A DNA stretch of 16,583 bases from Pinguiococcus pyrenoidosus (taxonomy: Eukaryota > Sar > Pinguiophyceae > Pinguiochrysidales > Pinguiochrysidaceae). Below are positions 9,533-16,583 of this stretch, one piece after another. The stretch covers positions 3,379-19,961 of the forward strand of contig JAAMXY010000423.1 in assembly GCA_019677205.1 (NCBI GenBank), written 5' to 3'. A program made the position numbers and the translations under genes. Under the pieces are notes generated by a model. The model saw only the letters and a program-made list of their open reading frames with translations, was not told where the DNA came from and searched no databases. Position 1 is the first letter of the stretch, and every line of letters starts with the position of its first letter.

Positions 9533-11736
9533 CTAGTTCTGTCCACATTTGGTGTCGAAGCAAGTCAGAGAGATGGCGAAGGCCTGGAACGGCGACAGCG
9601 GCCACTGGAAGTCCATGGTGAACTCGGTGTCCCCGACGCGTCCGAACTGCAGGATGATTCTGTCGGGGTCGACCGCTCGGACGAGCTGGAAGTTCTTGAC
9701 GCTCGCCATGGTGACTCTCCCATTGAAGTCGAGCACGTAGGCCTCGACCTGGTCGTTCCACACGGGCGGCTTGTTCACCAAGTTCAGCAAGTTGCGGAAG
9801 TTGCGGAGCTTCGCCTGCGCCATCATCTCCTCATCATGGTGGAACGGTCGCCATTCCTTGACGCTGTCGTCGACGTCGCTGACCTCTGGGATGCACACGT
9901 CCATCTTCCGAGGCCCGGCGTCGCCGCTGTTGTTCGACCTGTACATGACCACTCCCAGCTCCCTCCGCGCCGGCACGTTGCGGCGGTCGCCGCCCTCGGT
10001 GTGCAGGTGTCGAGGGTTCACGCCGGAGTCGAAGATGCAGTACTCCGTGCCGGAGAAGTTGTTCCCGCGGACCTTGCCCAGGTAGCTCTCTCCCGAGCGG
10101 CTTTTCTCCCGGCTGGACAGGGAGATGGCGTAGTAGGCCGTTCCGTACTTCGCCAGCTTCTTGGCACTCATCAGGAAGACCTCGTTGCGATTGGCGTCGT
10201 CCTTGAGATGCACCACGTACTGCGGGAACAGCATCTTGGTGCCGTTGCGGTTGCGGCGGATGTAGCACTGCATCACCCCCGCCTGCTTGGGCGCTGGCCG
10301 AAGCAGGAACTCCTTCATGTCCGACATGTCCACGGCGGAGATGTCGAAAGGAGGATTCTTCTCCGCGTAGCTGCAGCCGGGGTTCGGAGCGGCTGCGTCG
10401 TTCTGCGTGTCCGCCGGAGCGTCAGTCTTGCCCGAGTCTTCATCGAGCTTCCTCTCCGAGATCGGCTCGTCGTCGTAGTCGGTCGTCTTGTCGTCCCTCT
10501 CGTGCTCGTACTTGTGCTTCGCGTCCCGAGGGGACACATGCAGGTCGGCGTCGTCCATCCGCAGAGGTCCCGGATATCCCCCTTGGTACTCGCGGCTGTC
10601 ATAGTGCGGACCGCCGTAAGGGTACGGTGGATGGTAGCCGCGAGGTGGATAGCCCCGCTCGTCCACCGACATCCCTTCTTGCCCTCCGCGTGGGTCTCGC
10701 GCGTCTCCTCTTCGGAAGTGAACCGGTCCGTCGCTGTAGACGCTCCGCTCGCCGCTCATGTAGTGGTCGCGCCAACCGCGCTCGTCGCCGAGCTCATACG
10801 AATAGCCGTGTTGGCGCCGAGGCGGCATGCCAAAGCGCTCGTCGTCATAGTATCTGTCCCCGTGGAAGCTCATCGGTGCCCGCGGCCCGCGAGCCTGGTA
10901 CCGCTGCCTCTCGGGCATCTCTCGGCCGTAGAAGCTTCGGTCGTCCGCGAGGAGATCCGACTCGTACGGCATGTAGGGCGACGGGTGCTCCCCTCCAAAG
11001 CCGTGGCCCACCTCTCTGTACTGGTAGTTGTCCTTGAACTCGCTGGACGTGGTGCCGCTCCGCTCCGACGCCGTCAAGTCGCGGGCGCTACGGTGCATCA
11101 GGGGGCTCCTGAGGGACTCCTGCCGCCGCCGAAGCTCGTGCTCGCGCTGCTGCGCATACACCGATGCCCGAGAGGGCTTTGCGTCCGCCCGAGGAGGCGT
11201 GACGGCGGCTTGGTCGCCCCGCGCCGGGGCGTAGCGGTCGAACTTCCCCCGCGTCTTCGGCGACGGAGGCTCCACGTCGTCCCAGTACCCTAGGCTATCC
11301 TCCGAGGGCGCGGCCTAGTCGAGTCCAAGGTCTCGATCAGAAGGAGCCCTTGTTTCTGTCTCTACGCTATCGGGCTTGAGACGCAGCTGCCGAAAGCGTA
11401 CCTCTGGTGCCGGCACCCGAAACTTTGACTTTTTCTTGGCGCCGGGAGGCTTGGTCGGTGGACTGTCCAAGTCATCCTCCATGTCAAATGCCTTGATCTC
11501 GAAGTCGTCATCATCCTGAGCATGGCGAGATTTCAGCATCTTCAGCATCTTCAGCATCTTCAGCATCAAGAAAACGAAGACAAAGGAAAAAAAAGGACAG
11601 CAACACAAACCACCAAATACAACAAGAAGAAGCAGCTTGCTCTTGAAGAGCCGCAAGGTACCTTTGCATGCGAGACGGCAGTCGGCTGCGTGGGTCGAGC
11701 CATGGCGTCGTCGAAGTCCGCATCTTCCATAAACAT
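9533..11736 (-). CDS. Tubby-like protein (C-terminal Tubby domain)
   Basis: Exons 11736..11662, 11515..11402 and 11314..9533 (minus strand) encode 656 residues. Tubby domains bind phosphoinositides, chiefly PI(4,5)P2, and in animals deliver membrane cargo to cilia. The domain covers about residues 392-656: QCYIRRN, FPQYVVHL, SYLGKVRGN, IFDSGVNPR, GPRKMDV, PPVWND, then the signature NGRVTMASVKNFQLV, ILQFGRV, FTMDFQWPLSPFQAFAISL, ending 4 residues after CFDTK as family members do. The N-terminal 390 residues are disordered and rich in Arg, Tyr, Gly and Asp, with an acidic start (MFMEDADFDDAM). A TAG at 11317-11315 interrupts the otherwise continuous frame; it is the acceptor of an 87-bp in-frame intron with donor GTACGC. 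The first intron (146 bp) has several possible acceptors because of a 9-bp repeat. No F-box, unlike plant TULPs. Confidence 0.93.
11532..11567. repeat. Four tandem copies of a 9-bp unit in Tubby intron 1
   Basis: TTCAGCATC is repeated exactly four times (minus strand GATGCTGAA). On the transcribed strand it follows a long T-rich tract, and each copy carries an AAG or AAA that could act as a 3' splice site in the same phase. Confidence 0.9.
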
Positions 11737-12030
11737 GCTTGGGTCTCACACGTCCCAGGGGCAACAGCCTAGCCCCGCGCCCGCAGACTAGCCCCACGGC
11801 CGGCAGGCATCTGCTTTCGGCGGCGCGGCAGCCGCAAGACAGCGCAGCAGCAGCAGCAAGAAGGAATTGGAGGCCGATCTTCCAGGCTCTCTGGCCAGCC
11901 GAAACTGACCCGGCGCGCCGAGATCATAAAACCGATGCTCGCCTGCACAGCTCGTCCCTCGGTGCATGCATGGTGGAGCCACAAGGTGGCCCACCTTCCA
12001 GCCTGTCCTATGCCATGGCCCTCCGCAGCG

Positions 12031-12093
12031 GGTCCGGAGCCAGAATTCCGGACCTTCCCATGGGTCCGGAGCCCGGACCTGCCGTGGTCCGGG
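12031..12093. repeat. Cluster of GGTCCGG inverted repeats
   Basis: GGTCCGGA (12031-12038) pairs with TCCGGACC (12047-12054), and GGTCCGG (12063-12069) pairs with CCGGACC (12073-12079) across a 3-nt loop; a further GGTCCGGG starts at 12086. GGTCCGGAGCC is repeated directly. Either transcription-factor sites or hairpins are possible. Confidence 0.8.
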
Positions 12094-12117
12094 ATCCGTT
12101 GCGACAGCTGACCCCAA

Positions 12118-12148
12118 CTCGATATCGAGATTATTATCGATAATAATC
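12118..12148. promoter_or_regulatory. Abutting palindromes with TATCGATA core
   Basis: CTCGATATCGAG (12118-12129) is a perfect 12-bp palindrome, directly followed by the perfect 20-bp palindrome GATTATTATCGATAATAATC (12129-12148), whose centre is TATCGATA. They sit about 80-110 bp before the ALG2 ATG. A dimeric regulator site is plausible; the factor is unknown. Confidence 0.5.
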
Positions 12149-12228
12149 AAATTTCGTTTCTGCGCGTTGGCGTTTCTCCCGCCTTTTTTCGATGGCGAGA
12201 ACGGAATCTTGGGCGTCAAGAGCTCAAA

Positions 12229-14576
12229 ATGAGTGGCAGAAAGCTTCGCGTCGACTTCTTGCACCTGGATCTCGGCATCGGTGCGGTGCACACAGCTCTC
12301 TGTCGACGCAATTTGGTTCATTCGACGTGTCTCAACTTGGAAGATCTTTGAACAGGTGGCGCTGAGATGTTGGTTGTGAGCGCCGCTTGCGCCTTACAGA
12401 GACAAGGTCACGACGTCTGCGTCTACACGACGCATCATGACCCCAGGCACTGCTTCGCGGCCACTCGCGACGACGGAGAGCTGGCAAAACGCGTAAACGT
12501 CTACGGGGATTTCCTTCCGAGGTGTGAAACTCAGAGGATCATGCGAAGTTTCGAGATGCGAATCTCACTTAAGCTGCCCAGGCAAATCTTCGGTCGCTTC
12601 ACAGCTCTTTGTGCGAGCGTGCGGATGCTTTACGTAGCGCTGATGCGCCTTTGGCTTGCGCTGGTGAGCTAAACCAAGCATGCGGAAGCACTTGACGGCG
12701 AACTGATACGGTTCTGGACGTGCAGTTGTGGCAGCTGGGCATACGGGAATCCGGTGTTCAGGCGCCGGACATTGTCTTCTTGGATGGTGTGAGCACTCCC
12801 ATCCCCGCCCTGTTGCTCCTAGGTGAGCTTCACTAGTGCCACTGGACGATCGAGCGATAAAAGCTGTGCTGATGCTTGGAGTGGGCGCTTGTAGGAGCGC
12901 CAATTCTGTTCTACTGCCATTATCCCGATAAACTGCTTGTGCTGAGAGAGCCAGGCCTGAAGTCGTGGTTGAAGGCGCTCTACCGCTTGCCGCTCAACAT
13001 CCTGGAGGAAGTCACGACAGGTACACGTAGAATGCGATGAGCGGCTCTTCACGTGCATATGATGGTCACCTGGAGCTGCGCTGCGCTGCGCTGCGCTGCG
13101 CTGCGCTGCGCTGCAGGCCTCGCGGATGCCGTTGCGGTGAACAGCAACTTTACAGCGTCGGTGTTTCGCGAATCCTTCTTGCTGTTGACCTTGGCGAGCA
13201 AGATCCCTCTCTTGGACGATTTCGTCCCGGCGGCGACGCCCAAGGTGAACCTCAAGCTGCAACTCGCGCTACGCATACGTGCCAGTGCTTACGGTATGCG
13301 ATCAGGTCCTCTACCCCGCGATCGACCTCTCCGCGTGGCCTGCCTATCGGCCATCGGAGGGCAGGGCTGCGACGGGCGACGGATCGAGAAGCTTCGTCAT
13401 CTCCTTGAACAGATACGAGAGAAAGAAGAACATCGGCCTGGCAATCCAGATGCTTTCGCTCATACACGAGAAGAAAACGGATGATGTCGAGGTATGCTCG
13501 CAAAGAAAAAGCGTGCACTGGAAGATTCTGATAACCACGGCGCTGCTGCTTGCCCCTGAACGTGCAGCTCCCGTTGCTTGTCATCGCTGGGGGGTATGAC
13601 CCGCGGGTCTTGGAGAACACGGAGCACTTGGAAGAGCTCACACAGCTATGTCAGGTGAGATGGATCAAGATGCGCAGCGGCTTGGCCAGAGGACTGATCA
13701 CGCGTGCTACCCAATCGGCTGTTTAGAAACGGAACCTTCGCTTTGCAAAGGTGGACAGCGAAGCCTCCATCGCGATGAGGGACGAAGCGCTCGTTTCGGA
13801 GGACCAGTCCCTGGACGTTAGTGGCGTAGACGTAGTGTTCTTGAGGAATGTTTCCGATGCTCTGCGAGCGGAGCTCCTGGCGAACGCGCGCTGTACGGTT
13901 TACACGCCGGACAAGGTCAGCCTTTTTAGGCCTCGTGCACACAGCTCCGTCGCCTCCTTACCTGGCTCCATCCTCTCGTCTGCCTCAGGAGCACTTCGGA
14001 ATCGTTCCTTTGGAGTCCATGTATGTCGGCTGCCCCGTCCTGGCCGTGTCGTCTGGGGGGCCGTTGGAGACGGTCCTTCAAGGACGGACTGGATTCTTGG
14101 CCGAGCCCGATCCAGAAGCCTTTGCAGAGGTCCTCCTTGGCTCCGGCCTGATTCACAGGAAGACAGGTACGCAGAGCGCCGAGTGCCGAGCGCGGCGCTC
14201 TTCTCTCGCTCGCTCACCTTTACCCTCTTGTGGCATCAGGGGTTGACACCAAGAGAAGCATGGGCAAGGTCTCTCACGCTCATGTCGTGGAGAGATTCGG
14301 ATCCGATGCGTTCGATCAAGGTTTGGAAGCTCCGGGACGTCGGCTGTGGATGCCGATCGGCACCTCATCTCTCATGTCTTGCTTTCTCTTCCTCCTTCTC
14401 TAGCTTTGGATGCGCTTTGCGTCGATACGGTGCAGCAAAGGCGGCGATTCACCAGCTTGGAGTGGCAAATGGAACTGTTGTGCCTGGTCATGGCACTCGT
14501 TAGTCTGGTCATGGCGGCAATCGGGGCCTGGCATACGCTGAGACCGGCGTCCGATGAGAAAACGGCAGATGAATAA
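12229..14576 (+). CDS. ALG2: ALG2, alpha-1,3/1,6-mannosyltransferase
   Basis: This GT4 enzyme adds the second and third mannoses (alpha-1,3 and alpha-1,6) to Man1GlcNAc2-PP-dolichol on the cytosolic face of the ER during N-glycan precursor synthesis. Twelve exons: 12229..12280, 12356..12521, 12582..12663, 12726..12822, 12895..13020, 13117..13244, 13306..13491, 13568..13654, 13751..13915, 13989..14166, 14240..14320, 14404..14576; 506 residues, all joins GT-AG and in phase. Signatures: HLDLGIGGAE at the N terminus, [66 protein letters not shown] and the EX7E motif EHFGIVPLE (Glu364, Glu372). A hydrophobic segment ([16 protein letters not shown]) matches the membrane-associating part of the family. 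The protein is about 90 residues longer than human ALG2 and ends in a predicted transmembrane helix near residues 472-495. The start gives the conserved N terminus directly. Confidence 0.95.
13076..13115. repeat. CTGCG microsatellite at the 3' end of ALG2 intron 5
   Basis: Seven exact CTGCG units (13076-13110) followed by CTGCA|G run straight into the 3' splice site at 13116, replacing the usual polypyrimidine tract. The intron is 13021..13116. Confidence 0.9.
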
Positions 14577-14577
14577 A
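14572..14577 (+). terminator. AATAAA polyadenylation signal overlapping the ALG2 stop
   Basis: AATAAA begins in the last sense codon and includes the TAA stop of ALG2. Only 113 bp separate this stop from that of the convergent neighbour, so an early signal makes sense. Whether this lineage uses AATAAA is not known from the window. Confidence 0.35.
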
Positions 14578-14689
14578 GGTTTATGAGAAGAGAAGCTCGC
14601 CAGAGGCATGCGGAGCTTCTGTGGATGCTGGGCGGGCCTAGCGATTTCATGGATCCGCGGACATCGCAGCCGTTCTCTGGATCCAGCGG
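14577..14689. other. Short convergent spacer
   Basis: These 113 bp lie between the stops of ALG2 (+) and the YkgJ-DUF1415 gene (-). Nothing further is recognisable. Confidence 0.6.
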
Positions 14690-16482
14690 CTACTCGGAGT
14701 CCTCTATGTCGTACAGCTCTTCAAAGGCCTCACGCACTACTTGGATGCCTTCGTGCGCTAGTCGCTCGGCATTTCGACCCGCGATCGGCTGGGTCTTCCC
14801 GAGCTTGATGGCGTCGTCAATCTGCGGAGTTCTGAGGAGATTGATCGTCGGGAACGGAGCGCGCTTCTCGTAGTGGATCGGATTGTCCACATCGTCGGCA
14901 AGTTCCCCGCCAAAGAGGAAGTCAGGATGGAAATGCGCGGCCATGACCTGGTCGCTCAGCACCGCATCTTCTTCCAGTTCCTCCTCGATCATCTGGAACC
15001 ATGCTTGGAAGGCAACGAAGTCCAGCTCGAACGGCGATGTGCCCAGCTCGAGGCGGTTCGCATCCTGACGGTTTTGAAGCTCTGCATCTTCTCCTACGTT
15101 GGTAAGGATTATCATGGTCGCCGCAATTTCTTCGGGAGGGCTCCTTGCCAGCGTGCTCGCTTCGTCGAGGACGAGCTCCTCCAGCCGGAGCAGATCTTGC
15201 TCGCTGGAGACGACAAACCTGGTGTTCTCCTCCACGCCGGAAGCGAACGGACACAACCCGAACCTGGCCAAAAGCGGTGAGCCACGCAGGCGTCTACGGG
15301 AGAGCAGCGGGTACAGGCCGTCGTGGTCAGGCGGAGGCGCACCTGATGACGAAGTCCATGATCCACTTGGAAGTGGACTCAATGGCGCATATCTCCGGAT
15401 CTCGCCGAAGCGACAGCGGCGAAGCTTCCGCTTGGTCTTGCTCTCCTTCCCCAGGCGAAGTCGTGCGCTCTTCCCCTTGAGCTTGCGCTTCTCTCTTCTG
15501 CATCTCCGCCTCGTGGGCCGACATGTCGCGGGTGAATTGCCGAAAGTAGTGCATGTATCTGCGTGGTGGTGTTCACGACACGAAACGATGAGAGCCGTCG
15601 GGCGACCTTGCCACGGCGCTCCGAAGTCGGTTGGTGGCCTTACAGTTCGTACTGCTGCGAGATGGTGGCGGCAGGCACCAGCTGCGCATCCGGATGGATG
15701 CCCTCGCAGCCGCCGTCGATCGCGTCCCAATTTCGAAGCCCTTGATTGACCGTCGGATCGCTCTCCGACGCCTGGATGCAGCGAAGGCCGGAGCGGTCAG
15801 CGCCTCGCATCCGTCCGTAGCGCGCGTCTCTCACGAAGTCCCACCACGCCACCCCAGGCGACCCCACTTCTCACTCTCCTGCTCCCCTCCCCCATCCCCA
15901 TGCCTTGTCCCGGCAAGTCGCGGATCCCAGAAGCGTGCAGGATGGTTCTGCATACTTCGCCGCCGCTCGCTTCCCTTGTGATGATAAGAACCTTCCCGCG
16001 AGTCGTGCGTCCTTCCCACCCCGCATCCACCACCCTTCGCTCCCGCTCCTACGGCCCCCAGGCCGTCTGCCACGCAGCTGCGAGGCGCTTACCACCGCCT
16101 CCTGCCAGAAGTGCTCCTCGGAGCGCAGGATGCTGGGCCACCAGGGGTACGCCTCGCACTGGATGGGGCGGACGTCGTAGATGGCGCATTGCCCCTGCTC
16201 GTCCAGGAACACGCAGGCGCAGTCTCCTTGCCGCTCCTTCAGCCGGGCCCAGCCGGCCACTTTCTCCGCCACGAAGGCGCGCTCGAAGCGCTCGGCGTCC
16301 AGCTGCAGCAGCTTGGCCGCCGCCTGCTGCTCCCTCGCCGACATCCACACCTCGCCCTGCACGCGGCAGCACTTGCCGCAGCCCGTGCACTCGAAGGGCA
16401 GGCCTGCCCGCGGCCACCAGGCGGCCACGGGGGCCATGGCCAGCAGCAGCAGCAGCGTCGGGGCGCTGCTGCTCCTCGCCAT
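14690..16482 (-). CDS. YkgJ-type cysteine-cluster protein fused to a DUF1415 domain
   Basis: Exons 16482..16093, 15771..15644, 15558..15343 and 15263..14690 (minus strand) give 435 residues. Residues 1-21 look like a signal peptide (MARSSS, a Leu run, AMAPVAA). Residues 32-152 are a YkgJ/CxxCxxCC putative zinc- or iron-chelating domain: Cys32, 35, 38, 39, then Cys88, 90, 99, YDVRPIQC (109), AYPWWP and Cys152. Residues about 232-425 match DUF1415: STSKWIMDFVIRFGLCPFA, FVVSSEQDLL, AAHFHPDF, PFPTINLLR. Neither domain has an established reaction. The two domains could be taken for two genes, since a stop (TAA 15642-15640) precedes an ATG at 15554, but that stop lies in GTAAGG, a good donor; splicing 15643..15559 (85 bp) to CGCAG joins ISQQYEL to YMHYFRQF in frame. 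The first intron (321 bp) is far longer than the others and may hide a small exon. Confidence 0.75.
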
Positions 16483-16583
16483 CGGCGCCGCGGCGCTGCA
16501 GGCAACTGCAACAAGGGTGCTGGTGGTGGGCGGCGGCGCGCGGGAGCACGGTAAGTTGCACCGGCGGGCGACGGCACGCGGGG
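16436..16583 (+). CDS. Phosphoribosylamine-glycine ligase (GARS/PurD-like), first exon, runs off the window
   Basis: Exon 1 is 16436..16550 (38 codons plus one base), ending at a consensus donor G|GTAAGT; the intron continues past the right edge. The protein starts with a leader (MASSSSS, VGALLLLAIGAAALQ) and then ATRVLVVGGGAREH, which is the first beta strand and loop of GAR synthetase (family pattern VLVIGxGGREHA). This enzyme joins phosphoribosylamine and glycine in purine synthesis. Only the N-terminal motif is visible, so the call rests on about 13 residues plus the expected donor position. The leader suggests secretory or plastid entry, as the pathway is plastidial in plants. The start region overlaps the YkgJ-DUF1415 start on the opposite strand. 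Confidence 0.6.
   Translation, partial: MASSSSSVGALLLLAIGAAALQATATRVLVVGGGAREHGKLHRRATARG

Larger units (their letters stand above)
11737..12228. promoter_or_regulatory. Divergent promoter region between Tubby and ALG2
   Basis: These 492 bp separate the two start codons transcribed outward. There is no recognisable gene. 12030-12093 is packed with GGTCCGG/CCGGACC inverted repeats, and 12118-12148 holds two abutting perfect palindromes. The remainder includes CAG/CTG-rich sequence near 11850. A shared bidirectional promoter is the simplest reading. Confidence 0.55.

Noticed and set aside
9410-11293. 627-codon plus-strand open frame, the longest single open frame in the window
   Set aside because: It is antisense to the Tubby gene. 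Its translation is Val/Arg/Leu-rich shadow sequence with no family resemblance, while the minus strand has an unmistakable Tubby domain.
11315-11317. In-frame TAG that could suggest stop-codon readthrough or a pseudogene in Tubby
   Set aside because: The TAG is the acceptor of an 87-bp GT-AG intron; removal restores one continuous frame.
15640-15642. TAA as the true end of a stand-alone YkgJ gene
   Set aside because: It is part of a GTAAGG donor, and the in-frame splice to the DUF1415 exon is better supported, though not proven.
16111-16554. Long plus-strand open frame over the YkgJ exon
   Set aside because: Antisense shadow in very GC-rich DNA; only the purD-like exon from 16436, in another frame, has a recognisable motif.
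1-16583. CRISPR arrays, insertion sequences, tRNA or rRNA genes, prokaryotic operons
   Set aside because: No spaced repeat array, transposase motif, terminal inverted repeats, tRNA cloverleaf or rRNA segment was recognised; the intron-rich genes are eukaryotic.

Overview
This window looks like nuclear DNA of a unicellular eukaryote, most likely an alga or other protist with a compact, GC-rich genome. The evidence is purely eukaryotic gene content (a CCT chaperonin subunit, a Tubby protein, the ER mannosyltransferase ALG2, an IGHMBP2-type helicase, a histone-fold polymerase-epsilon/chromatin subunit), genes on both strands, and genes cut by many short spliceosomal introns. I could reconstruct about 39 introns. 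All are GT-AG, and nearly all are 51-146 bp, typically 60-85. I cannot name the species. Two genes at the right edge start with signal-peptide-like leaders, which would fit a secondary-plastid alga, but that is inference.

Layout, left to right. 96-943 (+): POLE3/DPB3-like histone-fold protein, three exons. 1167-3019 (-): CCT4 (TCP-1 delta), four exons, convergent with the first gene. 3020-4055: a kilobase without a confident gene, with an AT-rich core, two E2F-like sites, CCAAT motifs and some unexplained open stretches. 4056-9143 (-): IGHMBP2/SMUBP2-like SF1 helicase, 18 exons, with an apparent ubiquitin-like domain inserted ahead of its R3H domain. 9144-9532: its promoter. 9533-11736 (-): Tubby-like protein, three exons. 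11737-12228: divergent promoter with striking palindromes. 12229-14576 (+): ALG2, 12 exons. 14690-16482 (-): a protein that splices into one YkgJ-type cysteine-cluster plus DUF1415 polypeptide. 16436 to beyond the right edge (+): first exon of a purD-like GAR synthetase, whose start region overlaps the start region of the previous gene head to head.

The genes are mostly unrelated housekeeping functions (protein folding, replication/chromatin, nucleic-acid unwinding, lipid-linked oligosaccharide synthesis, purine synthesis), so this is an ordinary gene-dense chromosomal segment, not a pathway cluster. Exon joins were chosen by GT-AG sites, preserved reading phase and remembered family conservation. 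Every multi-exon model below sums to a whole number of codons. The most interesting points are the YkgJ-DUF1415 fusion, the overlapping leaders at the right edge, the UBL insertion in the helicase, and shared E2F-like promoter motifs.
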